A stretch of 64,000 nt of DNA from Saprospiraceae bacterium (GTDB lineage Bacteria; Bacteroidota; Bacteroidia; Chitinophagales; Saprospiraceae): assembly GCA_021299835.1 (NCBI GenBank), contig JAJTER010000005.1, positions 1 to 64,000 on the forward strand. Direction: 5' to 3'. The notes under the pieces were generated by a model. That model did not search any database. It had not been told where the DNA came from and saw only the letters and a list, made by a program, of their open reading frames with translations. The stretch's first letter is position 1, and each line of letters opens with the position of its first letter. This document shows, in pieces, positions 56,201-64,000 of the stretch. The translations under genes and the position numbers were made by a program.

Positions 56201-57930
56201 TCTTGTGCATCAATCAGTACGGTTGCTTTAAGCTCTCCATTGCTATCATTATTACAAATGATGTCTTTGATAATATCCAACCGGACAACAAAATTTCTCG
56301 ATGGTGGAATTTCTCTTTCCTTGGTTGAAGAGTTTACCTTAGTATCGGAATCTGTGATGGTTAAAAGATAATTTCCCGCATCTAAACCTGGAATAATGGT
56401 TTTGCCATCCAAGCTGTTTATATTGACAGATCCCGTGCTATTATCATCTTTGTTTAGCCAGGTTACCTTATAGGGCATTGTCCCTCCCGTTACCGTTACC
56501 TCGAAACCTCCTGTATTATTTCCCACATTCTGACAAGGAATACTATCTACTTTAACATCAACAAATAAAATCTCATTAGTAACATTTACCTGTCCGTTTG
56601 AAAATTGAAAACCCATAGGCTTGCCGCAATCATCTTCCAATGGTGAGGGTGCAGTGCCTAAATTAGTAAAGGTCAATGGACTCGATTTTCCGTCTGCTCC
56701 AATAACTTCAAGGCATACATTAAATAATAAGTCACCATCATTCAAGGTGAATGGTGCTCCTCCCGATTTAAAATACGATATTTTAATGTCGTTAGATATT
56801 GGACTGTAACTTATGTCACTTGTTCCAATACCTGTTAGCTTAGTATTATTCGTATTTAAGCTCTTAAATTTTAAAACGGTGTTGTCCCAGGTAACCCCTA
56901 AAGTTAATGAAACAGCATCCGTGACTTTGGAAGCAGTGACAGGAAAACAAATTTCATCACCAAACTTTGCATTTTGTTTGGGCAGGGTGAAGGTAGTCGA
57001 TGGACAGGCATTAATATTTAAGGTAATATTTCCATTACAGCTGTATTCGTCTGAAACATTGATAATGTATTCTCCTGGTGTAGGAACAAAAATTTCAAAG
57101 GTATCATTGTGCTTATATAAATTGGTACTTATTATTTTACCTTTTATATTGGCATCGTTTTTATTAATTATTGAAATTTTAGTGTAAGAGCTACTATTAA
57201 ATTCAGGTAATCCACCCTTTACAACAATCCTACTGACACAATTATTGATTAAACAATTTTTAGTAACCTCTTCTACCACAATCGGATTAAGATAAGTAAC
57301 TTGTATAGCTTCCGTTATATTTACATTTACACAAGCTCCAGCCACGGTTGAACCAGTCGCTGTCTCATACTTCTTTCCATCAAAATCGTCCAAAGTAGCC
57401 GGTGCAAACCAATAGCTTACAGGCCCTCCTGAATTAAAAGAAGACTGAAGTTGACCTTGATTGAAAAAAGTCAGGTCTCCGTTTATTTTTTCCTTGACCA
57501 TCCAAAGTCCTTCGGTTTTGGAGGTAAAGGTGCCACCGACGGCTGCTTTATCAAGCAAACATAAATCTGTCAGAATGTTTGATAAGGCTGGTCCAGTAGG
57601 TCCTTTAGGTAAACATTTATACATAATATACCCAATACCAGGCAGTGTAGCGGGTTTTGGATCACCTGTAAGTTTGAAATCACCATTATGTATAATGGAA
57701 ACAGAGTCGTTTTTACATAGATAAATATGCTTTCTGTCCGAAGTAGCCGTGCTTTTATTGGTCGGCGCACTATTTCCTAAACGAAAGGTACCAGCAAAAT
57801 TGTCGCAGGCCATTCGTAAACCAGAAATACTACTTTGTGATTTGTTAATGTCAACAGGCAGAAAGGTAGGTGATTGACCTAGAAGGATTATTGGCAGGGC
57901 AATCAAAAGTAAAATGGAAGTAATGCGCAT
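53290..57930 (-). CDS. Giant SprB-repeat surface protein with cohesin-like domain and CHU_C tail
   Basis: A 1546-residue exported protein. Signal peptide at about 1-18; a Cys-rich N-terminal region; a cohesin-like domain at about 305-450 ('GDEICFPVTASKV...LTLGVTWDN'). About eleven SprB-type repeats of roughly 80 residues follow (about 465-1330), each starting with a Cys near 'C.G..DG' and containing 'Y..W.. G' strands. The gliding-motility C-terminal domain is at about 1455-1546 ('VFSPNGDGINDEL', 'IFDRWGNLI') for type IX export. It resembles surface adhesins of gliding bacteria. The start at 57930 directly precedes the signal; a longer frame reaches 58017. Confidence 0.88.
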   Translation of the reverse strand: MRITSILLLIALPIILLGQSPTFLPVDINKSQSSISGLRMACDNFAGTFRLGNSAPTNKSTATSDRKHIYLCKNDSVSIIHNGDFKLTGDPKPATLPGIGYIMYKCLPKGPTGPALSNILTDLCLLDKAAVGGTFTSKTEGLWMVKEKINGDLTFFNQGQLQSSFNSGGPVSYWFAPATLDDFDGKKYETATGSTVAGACVNVNITEAIQVTYLNPIVVEEVTKNCLINNCVSRIVVKGGLPEFNSSSYTKISIINKNDANIKGKIISTNLYKHNDTFEIFVPTPGEYIINVSDEYSCNGNITLNINACPSTTFTLPKQNAKFGDEICFPVTASKVTDAVSLTLGVTWDNTVLKFKSLNTNNTKLTGIGTSDISYSPISNDIKISYFKSGGAPFTLNDGDLLFNVCLEVIGADGKSSPLTFTNLGTAPSPLEDDCGKPMGFQFSNGQVNVTNEILFVDVKVDSIPCQNVGNNTGGFEVTVTGGTMPYKVTWLNKDDNSTGSVNINSLDGKTIIPGLDAGNYLLTITDSDTKVNSSTKEREIPPSRNFVVRLDIIKDIICNNDSNGELKATVLIDAQEENDLTNFDFTWSNDPTIKTNFQQDLTASSSAYSVTVKDNFGCLAQASENLTNPSKITFTQVSLVKATCSGVADGEVTISVNGGIKSPSGYTLKWEDQVASFQGTSSLRPNLLPGTYSISVVDARGCKKSYPVIVDADKKLDFDITGVDASCLGKCDGKAIIVVAQSATGIPSFNISSGLSVPTGSGINYQFSGLCSGSYTVTMLSSEAGKQCSFEKTVIITDPALLKIDTITYTQESCTAGGGKDGKIKVAAKGGVSPYAYNWGSATTSNLSDSSAVVNLTKGTYTVTVKDGAGCEVPFAFDITSRTPPKITELNKSFVSCIGNTDGKLSIKATAGDSPISTYTWSNGVSGQFLNALSVGTYKVTVTGTDGCSVDSSVQVLNPDPFKLSDTKTFEPTCVGKADGRIVISPVGGTAPYKITWENSTQTSKGTYRFNLVDANNCPTFSQNIVLVDAPEILITMSGLTEVSCYTGTQDGKATATARYSDGKVGTFDFEWSSGESQAASTISTAIKLRSNLNTFTVTDNNLCKKIESVNIPLPPVIVANATVKPVTCFGLGDGAVDLAPTGGRGTFTFVWNTGSTSSSINNMKNGAYTVTITDGNKCTIQETVTITEPAQLLITLDTKNTKNVSCPGLSDGVLVFKLTNETGINPLGATPYQWSTDAGVASSSNSKDKLPAGTYRITVTDSKGCQDQTQHIFTTPDPIIAFFNPVNPPLCYGTTTTLSVKGVSGGNGLKLSDYVFSVNNSGISFPVDQKIQIFAGRTIIQVEDYLGCAYTETIDVSSPLPLLVEFNPGSINIPLGDTATQLKPVIQTSNPIRTYKWTPSAGLSSSSIANPTIRELYGDQKFNLEVTDINGCKSNGNIQVLVDRNYSVFIPNVFSPNGDGINDELRIHSCLGVKEVTNFRIFDRWGNLIKSLNTVPIDCEGGTILWDGSYTTRAANVGSYVYTFEVLFLDGYRRPYSGDFVIIK

Positions 57931-58066
57931 GGATTCAATTTTCCTGATTAAGCCTTTTTGCTTAATTTGGTTTTGTGAAATGAATGAATGTATTTGAAAC
58001 GCTGATTTAAGGGGCAAAAGTACGTCATAACTTAGCTTTTTAGCAATTATGATTGTTTTTTTGACT

Positions 58067-58831
58067 TCATAATTTTATTATCTCTCCATTAATATTTAAC
58101 ATCCTAAGTTTTGGTAAATAGGCTCTCGCTTCTTCCATAGATGAAAAATTTCTAACAATAATCTGATACTGTTTAATTTCTTTAGTTATTTCCTTTTCTG
58201 TTACGATTACTTTTTTTTCTACCTGCCTCTGAAATTGTTGCATATATTGAAGCGCTTGGTCGTGTTGATGGAAATATTTTATGATTATGCCATAATAAAT
58301 GTTCTCACTATTTTCTGATATATTGGGTTGATTAGGCAGTAACGGAGGCCTGTTTAAATGCTGTAAGCTTGGATTTGCACTTTTGTTACTCACATTTCCT
58401 GTTTGTGACTGTTTGTTTTCATTTAAATTCCAGGTGTTTAGTATCGACAACAGTTTAGAGGCATTCATGGCCTCCGATATACGTACAAGCTGGTTTCCCG
58501 CTGCATCAAATAAAATCATCGTTGGCAGCATATTTACATTGTAAAATTGTTTTTCAGCATTACCTGTCGATGTTTCTATATTGAGTTCAAGAAATAAGGC
58601 ATTTTCTTTTAAAAACTGTGATAAATCCGGATCTGTAAAAGTCGTTGTTTTCATCCATTGACAAAGTTGTACCCATTCAGCATGGAAATATATAAATAAT
58701 AATTTCCCTTCTGAACTACTCTGTTTCATAGCGTCGTCCACGGTTATGCCGCTGTTTAACACAGGAATTTTAACCTGTCCTGAGACAAAATAGGATGACA
58801 GTAAAAAAACAAGGAAAATTAATCGGCGCAT
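58067..58831 (-). CDS. Thioredoxin-fold protein with SPOR-like C-terminus, lacking the first active-site Cys
   Basis: A 254-residue exported protein (signal about 1-18). Residues about 25-130 form a thioredoxin-like fold ('KLLFIYFHAEWVQLCQWM', 'NMLPTMILFDAAG'). The usual WCxxC is WVQLC here: the first Cys is Val, leaving one Cys. The C-terminal part from about 180 looks like a SPOR or similar alpha/beta fold ('YQIIVRNFSSMEEARAYLPKL') that binds peptidoglycan in other proteins. The function is unknown. It lies between the SprB-repeat and sorting-domain genes. Confidence 0.75.
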   Translation of the reverse strand: MRRLIFLVFLLSSYFVSGQVKIPVLNSGITVDDAMKQSSSEGKLLFIYFHAEWVQLCQWMKTTTFTDPDLSQFLKENALFLELNIETSTGNAEKQFYNVNMLPTMILFDAAGNQLVRISEAMNASKLLSILNTWNLNENKQSQTGNVSNKSANPSLQHLNRPPLLPNQPNISENSENIYYGIIIKYFHQHDQALQYMQQFQRQVEKKVIVTEKEITKEIKQYQIIVRNFSSMEEARAYLPKLRMLNINGEIIKL

Positions 58832-58885
58832 AATAGATATGGAAAAATATGTAATGTTAAAGTGTAAAAAAGGGATTTTTTTTGA

Positions 58886-59992
58886 TTAAGGTCTGATAAT
58901 AATCAGTGATTGAGGTTTGAACTTATTACCTGAAGCATCAGACAATTCATACCAGTAATAACCTCTTTTCAAGGCTGTTAAATCAATCTTGTCCATAAAA
59001 TATCTATCTTTTATTACATAAGATTTTCTGAATTGTTCCCCGCCTAATTGATTCCAAATAATGAGTTTGTAGTTTCCAGGTGGTAATGAAATAAAATCAA
59101 ATCGCACCATGCCTAAGGTAGGATTTGGCGCTGGATAAGCATTAGGCTTTATTTGTCCCATAGGAAAAATATTTCTTTCGGGAGATGGCGTTCTGAAACT
59201 TATTTTTTCAGCTTTCAGATTATTTTCATTGGGGTCCATTTTAACTATAACCACCGTCTCACGGTATTCAGGACTATGAAAATGATAGGAAATACGTTGC
59301 GTACTTTTCAATGGGATATTAAGAATTTGCCAAGATCGTCGGCCTATTTTTGTTTCAATACGTACAGGGATGTATTTGTCTACTCTTTTTTCCCGAAGTA
59401 CATCTATTATTTCACCGGGCAGCACCATTTTGCCGTAACCATCCAAAATAGTTTGCCGTTCTATGGTATATTTTATGCGAATGGAATCGGGCTGTAGCGT
59501 AAATAGCTTTAAAAAAGCGGCATCTGCATTCAGTTTTGAAAAGGTAACAAAACAAGTGCCTTCATCGTAAAAACCACTTCCATATTTTGTATTGGTCTTT
59601 TTTTCAACCAGTGGGTCAGTGAAAACCCATTGAGAAAATTTAGCATACCCAAGGAAATCTGGCCCATTACCAGCCAGCCAGAGTAGTTCTGACTTATCTC
59701 TGGTAAAAAATCCTTCTATATTTTCTTCTACCTGAACTTTAAGTATGGCACCAGCTGCCTGCCAGTTAACTTTTTGCGTAACAGGGGAAAGCAAAGAACT
59801 GAAATCCCATCTTTTATTGGTACCTCCCTCCCAGTTTAATATAGCAGGGGATTTTTCAACCTCATAATGGAACACATCTCCTGCCTCGGGTAGCATCACA
59901 GGCGTACTTAAATTACTCTGTGCCAAGGCCTCCATCTGGAAAAGGACAAATATTAAAACATATATCTTAACGAATTTTTCAATAGCAGGCAT
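58886..59992 (-). CDS. Secreted protein with T9SS type A sorting domain, function unknown
   Basis: A 368-residue protein with a signal peptide, a beta-rich body that I do not recognise and a C-terminal type A sorting domain. The tail has 'PAPNPTLGMVRFDFISL' near 285-301, then 'GNYKLIIWNQLGG' and 'GYYWYELSDASG' near the end. The start is chosen at 59992, directly before the hydrophobic signal, and the spacing to the upstream gene is then 26 bp. Alternative Met codons at 60022 and 60028 overlap the ABC transporter gene slightly. It is probably cotranscribed with the ABC exporter upstream. Confidence 0.75.
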   Translation of the reverse strand: MPAIEKFVKIYVLIFVLFQMEALAQSNLSTPVMLPEAGDVFHYEVEKSPAILNWEGGTNKRWDFSSLLSPVTQKVNWQAAGAILKVQVEENIEGFFTRDKSELLWLAGNGPDFLGYAKFSQWVFTDPLVEKKTNTKYGSGFYDEGTCFVTFSKLNADAAFLKLFTLQPDSIRIKYTIERQTILDGYGKMVLPGEIIDVLREKRVDKYIPVRIETKIGRRSWQILNIPLKSTQRISYHFHSPEYRETVVIVKMDPNENNLKAEKISFRTPSPERNIFPMGQIKPNAYPAPNPTLGMVRFDFISLPPGNYKLIIWNQLGGEQFRKSYVIKDRYFMDKIDLTALKRGYYWYELSDASGNKFKPQSLIIIRP

Positions 59993-60018
59993 AGAAAAAA
60001 AAAGATTGTTTGTAATGT

Positions 60019-61806
60019 TCATAGGCACACTTTTTCGAAAAGGGAATTTGGTGATCCTTGTTCAATAATTTTTCCTTCTTGTATAACTAAAATTTCGTCA
60101 ACGTGTTGTATCGAATTAGACCTATGTGCAATAATTAAGAGCGTTTTGTTTTCAAGATAGGGGAAAATGTCAGTTTGAATAGCGTTTTCCGCTTTGGTGT
60201 CCACCGCAGAGGTAGCCTCGTCCATTATCATGATGGGTGCATTTCTTAACAAAGCTCTTGCTAAGGCAAGTCGTTGTCTTTGCCCCCCGCTTAACATCAA
60301 TCCCCGGTCTCCAATGTGCGTATTATAACCATCCTGCGTGTCCATTATAAATTCGTGCGCCTGTGCTATGCGCGCCGCTTCGATAACTTCTTCTATAGGT
60401 ATATCCTCTCTCCCTAAAGTTATATTCCCTAAAATAGTATCGTAAAACAAGGTGGTTTCCTGACTTATGACGGAAAATGCAGAGCGAAGATCTAACAGGG
60501 ATATATTTTTTATGTCTATTCCATCTATCATTATTCTTCCTTCTGTAACATCATAGAACCGCGCCAGTAATTCACAAATAGTCGTTTTACCTGCGCCAGA
60601 CGGGCCTATTAAGGCTATTTTTTTTCCTTTAGGTAAACTAAAGGAAACATTATCCAAAACCTTTTGCGTTGTACCCGGATAATGAAAACTTACCCTATCA
60701 AAAGTTATTTCCTTCTCAAAAGCGGTAAATGGAATAGGATGAGAAGGGGGAATGACCTCTGAGGTATAATGCAGTATTTCTTCTACCCGTGACAAGGCTG
60801 CCATACCTTTTCGTATATCAAAATAAGCCCGCGAAAATGATTTTGCTGGATCTATTACATTGAAAAAAGCAAATAAAAACGCAAAAAAAGTGCCGGCTTC
60901 TATTTGTTTTTCAAAAACCTGCTGAGCACCTATCCATAGAAGGACCGTAATAACTGAAATACCTAAAAATTCTGCCAGAGGGGAGGAGAGGTCTCTCCGT
61001 TGTAACATCCGTATGGTTTTTATTCGGTAAAAGTTATTCTCTACGTCAAATTGTTGCTCCTTATATCGTTCAGCATTAAAGGATTGTATCGTTTTAATAC
61101 CACCTAATGATTCCTCCCACCGGGATAAAATGATGCCGAGGGCCTGTTGAACCTCCTGAGAACTTTGTTTCAATTTTATACCTATTCCCCCTATGACAAA
61201 AGTAGTAAACGCAAGCATGAGTAAAACAATACCTGTTAAAGGTGGACTAATGTAAATCATCAATCCAATACTCAGCAGAATAATAAGGGGTTCTCGAAAA
61301 ATGGTTTCCAGGACCTGCAAAATACTGGTCTCAATTTCTTGAACATCGGTACTCACCCTGGCAATGAGATCTCCTTTTCTTTCTCTGGTATAAAAAGAAG
61401 GGGAAAAGGATAAGGCTTTGGTAAATAGTTTATTCCTAATATCTTTTACCACTCCATTTCTCACTGGGGCCATAAAAAAGAGGGCAAAATATCTACTTAC
61501 GTTTTTAAGTAAAAATACACCCAGTATAGCAAAACAGACATACTGTAAAGCCTTCATTTTGCCATTTTGGGCAATGAATAGCAATAATTGTTGCTTGAAC
61601 CACTTTTCCTGGTGAAGCAATGCACCCTCTGCATAATTAGACGCCTGGGAAGAATCTAAGAATAAAATATCTAAAAAAGGGCTTATTAATGGCGCACTCA
61701 ATACCGTGAAAATAGCGGTAAGTATATTGAACAAAATAGCAAGAGTTACCTCTTTTTTATAATTAAAGAGGTAACTCATTAAGCGCCAAAAAGGATTATT
61801 ATTCAT
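60019..61806 (-). CDS. MsbA-like ABC exporter (transmembrane plus ATPase)
   Basis: A 595-residue half-transporter with an N-terminal six-helix membrane domain (about 15-330) and a C-terminal nucleotide-binding domain. Walker A GPSGAGKTT is at about 390, the ABC signature LSGGQRQR at about 495, Walker B IMIMDEATSAVD near 515 and the switch His in 'IIAHR'. MsbA-like proteins flip lipids or export drugs. It is 18 bp downstream of accC, so it may be part of the same minus-strand unit. Confidence 0.92.
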   Translation of the reverse strand: MNNNPFWRLMSYLFNYKKEVTLAILFNILTAIFTVLSAPLISPFLDILFLDSSQASNYAEGALLHQEKWFKQQLLLFIAQNGKMKALQYVCFAILGVFLLKNVSRYFALFFMAPVRNGVVKDIRNKLFTKALSFSPSFYTRERKGDLIARVSTDVQEIETSILQVLETIFREPLIILLSIGLMIYISPPLTGIVLLMLAFTTFVIGGIGIKLKQSSQEVQQALGIILSRWEESLGGIKTIQSFNAERYKEQQFDVENNFYRIKTIRMLQRRDLSSPLAEFLGISVITVLLWIGAQQVFEKQIEAGTFFAFLFAFFNVIDPAKSFSRAYFDIRKGMAALSRVEEILHYTSEVIPPSHPIPFTAFEKEITFDRVSFHYPGTTQKVLDNVSFSLPKGKKIALIGPSGAGKTTICELLARFYDVTEGRIMIDGIDIKNISLLDLRSAFSVISQETTLFYDTILGNITLGREDIPIEEVIEAARIAQAHEFIMDTQDGYNTHIGDRGLMLSGGQRQRLALARALLRNAPIMIMDEATSAVDTKAENAIQTDIFPYLENKTLLIIAHRSNSIQHVDEILVIQEGKIIEQGSPNSLFEKVCL

Positions 61807-61824
61807 CCGGTATTTTTCCGGTTA

Positions 61825-63165
61825 CTATTCGGTCATCTTGAAATCATTCAGGAATCCGGTATGGAAATTACCACTTCGGAAATCTTCGTTCTTCATTAAC
61901 TTTTGGTGAAAGGGAACCGTTGTTTTTACCCCTTCTATGATGAACTCATCCAGAGCTCGCTCCATTTTTAATATACATTCTTCCCGCGTATGTGCCCTGC
62001 ATATTAGTTTGGCTATCATGGAATCATAATATGGAGGAATGCCATATCCCGCGTAAACATGCGTGTCAACCCTTACTCCGTGTCCTTTTGAACTATGGAA
62101 AGAGGAAATACGACCCGGGCTTGGGCGGAAATTGTTGTAAACATCTTCCGCATTTATCCTGCACTCCATTGCATGAGCCTGTGGATATTGATTTTCCATG
62201 GTTAAAGGATAACCAGCCGCTACTCTAATTTGCTCTTTAATTAAGTCGTGGTCAATAACCTCTTCAGTTACAGGATGTTCTACCTGAATACGGGTATTCA
62301 TCTCCATAAAATAAAAGTTACGATATTTATCTACCAAAAATTCAATAGTACCTACTCCCTCGTAATTTATGGCTTCTGCCGCTTTTATTGCTGCATTACC
62401 CATAGCCTCACGAAGGGCGTCAGTCATAAAAGGGGAGGGACTTTCTTCCACTAATTTTTGATGACGTCGTTGTATTGAACAATCTCTTTCTGATAAGTGT
62501 ATGACTTTTCCAAATTGATCACCTATTATTTGAAATTCAATATGTCGGGGATCTTCAATGTATTTTTCTATGTAAATTCCATCGTTTCCAAAAGAAGCTT
62601 TCGCCTCTTTCCTCGCCGCATCCCAGGATGAATCAAAATCTTTTTCATCCCATATAACCCGCATACCCTTACCACCACCACCAGCAGTGGCTTTAATAAT
62701 TACAGGGTACCCAATAGATGCTGAAACCAGCTTTCCCTCGTCAGTGTCTTGTATCAACCCTTCAGAACCAGGAATAACAGGAACGCCAGAGGCTATCATA
62801 GTCTCCTTCGCTGTTATTTTGTCACCCATCTTCCTGATTTGATTAGGTTTAGGACCAATGAACTTAATGCCGTATTCAGCGCACACTTCAGCAAAATCGG
62901 CATTCTCAGCTAAAAAACCATAACCAGGATGAATGGCATCGGCATTGGTTATTTCAACAGCAGCCATAATTCTGGGCACACTTAAGTATGACTCAGAAGA
63001 TTGAGGTGGTCCAATACAAACTGCTTCGTCGGCGAAACGGACATGCAAACTCTCTCTGTCTGCCGTGGAATAAACAGCTACCGTTTTGATACCCATCTCC
63101 CTACAAGTGCGTATTACCCGAAGGGCAATTTCTCCACGATTTGCAATTAATATTTTACTAAACAT
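61825..63165 (-). CDS. accC: Acetyl-CoA carboxylase biotin carboxylase subunit
   Basis: AccC carboxylates biotin on AccB at the start of fatty-acid synthesis. The 446-residue protein has the N-terminal '[22 protein letters not shown]' and the glycine-rich ATP-grasp loop 'GGGGKGMR' at about 162-169. It also carries '[15 protein letters not shown]' at about 288-302 (metal and catalytic residues). It follows accB by 2 bp, so the pair is translated together. Confidence 0.97.
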   Translation of the reverse strand: MFSKILIANRGEIALRVIRTCREMGIKTVAVYSTADRESLHVRFADEAVCIGPPQSSESYLSVPRIMAAVEITNADAIHPGYGFLAENADFAEVCAEYGIKFIGPKPNQIRKMGDKITAKETMIASGVPVIPGSEGLIQDTDEGKLVSASIGYPVIIKATAGGGGKGMRVIWDEKDFDSSWDAARKEAKASFGNDGIYIEKYIEDPRHIEFQIIGDQFGKVIHLSERDCSIQRRHQKLVEESPSPFMTDALREAMGNAAIKAAEAINYEGVGTIEFLVDKYRNFYFMEMNTRIQVEHPVTEEVIDHDLIKEQIRVAAGYPLTMENQYPQAHAMECRINAEDVYNNFRPSPGRISSFHSSKGHGVRVDTHVYAGYGIPPYYDSMIAKLICRAHTREECILKMERALDEFIIEGVKTTVPFHQKLMKNEDFRSGNFHTGFLNDFKMTE

Positions 63166-63167
63166 AA

Positions 63168-63686
63168 TTAACCCTTCGGATTGAGTAGAAAAAGCACCTG
63201 ATCGTATTCAACAGGTTGAGCATCTTCTACAAGAATTTTTTCAATGGTACCAGAAAATTCGCTTTCTATTTCATTGAAGAGTTTCATCGCTTCAACAACA
63301 CAAACAACGTCGCCGGCAGAAATAGTGTCTCCTACCTTCACAAATGCTGGCTTATCAGGTGATGAAGATCTGTAAAACGTACCAACAATAGGTGATTTAA
63401 CAGCGATGAGGTGATCATTAGCTTTTTCTGATGTATTACCAGAAACAGGTGCGGCAGTGGTTAAAGTTCCCGCAGCAGACGGTGCAGCTGAAGGAATGGA
63501 AGCAACAGGTGCTGCTTGAGGAGCTGAGTAAGTTTCATGTGAAACTCCCTGATAACCTTGATTTCTGCCCCTTTCGTAATTCTTCGTTCTTATAGATAAC
63601 TCAAATTCGCCATCTTTCATTTTGAACTCGGAAAGGTCCAATCTATTTATGAGTTTTAACAACTCCTGTATTTCTTTGAAATCCAT
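63168..63686 (-). CDS. accB: Acetyl-CoA carboxylase biotin carboxyl carrier protein
   Basis: AccB carries the biotin of acetyl-CoA carboxylase. The 172-residue protein has an N-terminal helical region and a Pro/Ala-rich flexible linker (about 45-85). A biotinyl domain with '[12 protein letters not shown]' (about 130-141, Lys carries biotin) completes it. accC follows directly, and efp precedes it by 4 bp, the common efp-accB-accC order. A 16-nt parS-like palindrome lies in its coding sequence at 63531-63546. Confidence 0.97.
   Translation of the reverse strand: MDFKEIQELLKLINRLDLSEFKMKDGEFELSIRTKNYERGRNQGYQGVSHETYSAPQAAPVASIPSAAPSAAGTLTTAAPVSGNTSEKANDHLIAVKSPIVGTFYRSSSPDKPAFVKVGDTISAGDVVCVVEAMKLFNEIESEFSGTIEKILVEDAQPVEYDQVLFLLNPKG
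63531..63546. other. parS-like 16-nt palindrome inside accB
   Basis: AGTTTCATGTGAAACT has 7-nt perfect arms around a TG centre and matches 13 of 16 positions of the consensus parS TGTTTCACGTGAAACA. It lies in the linker-encoding part of accB. It may be chance; ParA is encoded at 11.3 kb. Confidence 0.25.
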
Positions 63687-63690
63687 ATAG

Positions 63691-64000
63691 TTATTGTTTT
63701 ACACGTTCCATGTATGCGCCAGAGGCCGTATCAATCTTTATAAAATCTCCTTCCCCAACAAATAAAGGTACTCTAACCTCTGCACCCGATTCTACGGTAG
63801 CAGGTTTTAAGGTATTCGTTGCTGTATCACCACGCAAACCAGGTTCAGTGTAGGTGATTTGCATAACAACATACTGTGGCATTTCCAGCGTCAAAGGAGT
63901 TTCCTTTTCAGCATGAAAAAGGATATCTACTTCCATACCTTCTTTCAACAACTTGGGACTGGCAATTAATTTCTCATCAATGGAAACCTGGTCAAAAGTA
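63691..64000 (-). CDS. efp: Elongation factor P, N-terminal part cut by window edge
   Basis: EF-P helps the ribosome through polyproline stretches. Reading in from the right edge, the frame gives '[18 protein letters not shown]', followed by '[21 protein letters not shown]' and the end motif '[19 protein letters not shown]'. These belong to the middle and C-terminal OB domains. The N-terminal KOW domain with the modified residue lies beyond the window. accB follows after 4 bp. Confidence 0.96.
   Translation of the reverse strand, partial: TFDQVSIDEKLIASPKLLKEGMEVDILFHAEKETPLTLEMPQYVVMQITYTEPGLRGDTATNTLKPATVESGAEVRVPLFVGEGDFIKIDTASGAYMERVKQ

Noticed and set aside
1-64000. tRNA genes, CRISPR arrays, insertion sequences and prophage genes
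   Set aside because: No T-loop-like sequences in gaps, no regular direct repeats with spacers, and no transposase, integrase or phage structural proteins among the readable frames.

Overview
The window reads as an AT-rich Bacteroidota chromosome, probably an aerobic, T9SS-bearing lineage such as Saprospiria; the class is an inference. The phylum rests on several signs. There are promoters of the TTG / TAnnTTTG type. A PorP/SprF protein, the T9SS response regulator PorX and very large secreted proteins with type IX sorting domains are present. Arginine synthesis uses a Bacteroidota-type gene cluster with an acylornithine transcarbamylase instead of ordinary ArgF. The coding density is high, and I see no insertion sequence, prophage, CRISPR array, rRNA or tRNA.

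Region by region: 1-1.9 kb holds the end of a DUF1080 hydrolase gene and a Tat-exported Gfo/Idh/MocA oxidoreductase. From 2 to 9 kb a minus-strand block carries a DCC protein, RadA, a flavin reductase-like protein, a class IV aminotransferase, the B12-dependent ribonucleotide reductase and an OmpH-like protein. The 371-bp gap between the last two contains a perfect DnaA box, three near-matches, a very AT-rich tract and a hairpin. From 9 to 18.4 kb come a sulfatase, a thioesterase, ParA with a probable DNA-binding partner, a lipoprotein-SCO1 pair, a prohibitin-like protein, a small cytochrome c, an SDR dehydratase and a SulP-rhodanese pair. A 1580-residue dockerin protein with a type A sorting tail follows. 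Next is a thioredoxin plus split YeeE/YedE transporter unit behind a Crp/Fnr-type palindrome, then HemJ and a FucP-like sugar transporter.

From 26.9 to 35.2 kb lies an eight-gene arginine operon: acetyltransferase, argG, argC, argD, acylornithine transcarbamylase, argB, argE/dapE-like and argH. It is preceded by a structured leader with a short arginine-containing reading frame that begins almost at the predicted transcript start. The transcarbamylase has Ala at the position that sets acetyl versus succinyl specificity. hemW, sucA, rpsT, porP/sprF, bactofilin, atpZ- and atpI-like genes, a biotin carrier, dsbD, purQ and a membrane protein follow to 46.8 kb.

From 46.8 kb an HD-domain hydrolase gene is broken by an internal deletion. 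It is followed by porX, tatC, an EbfC/YbaB protein, a LamG/CHU_C protein and a giant SprB-repeat protein with a cohesin-like domain. The window ends with a thioredoxin-SPOR-like protein, a type A sorted protein, an MsbA-like ABC exporter and the accC-accB-efp block, where efp runs off the edge.

Together the genes describe a respiring, protein-secreting heterotroph that makes its own arginine. The clearest leads are the arg leader with its transcarbamylase, the DnaA-box region, the Fnr-type sulfur unit and the deleted HD gene. I found no clear new defence or mobile system. All family calls come from reading sequence motifs, without database searches.
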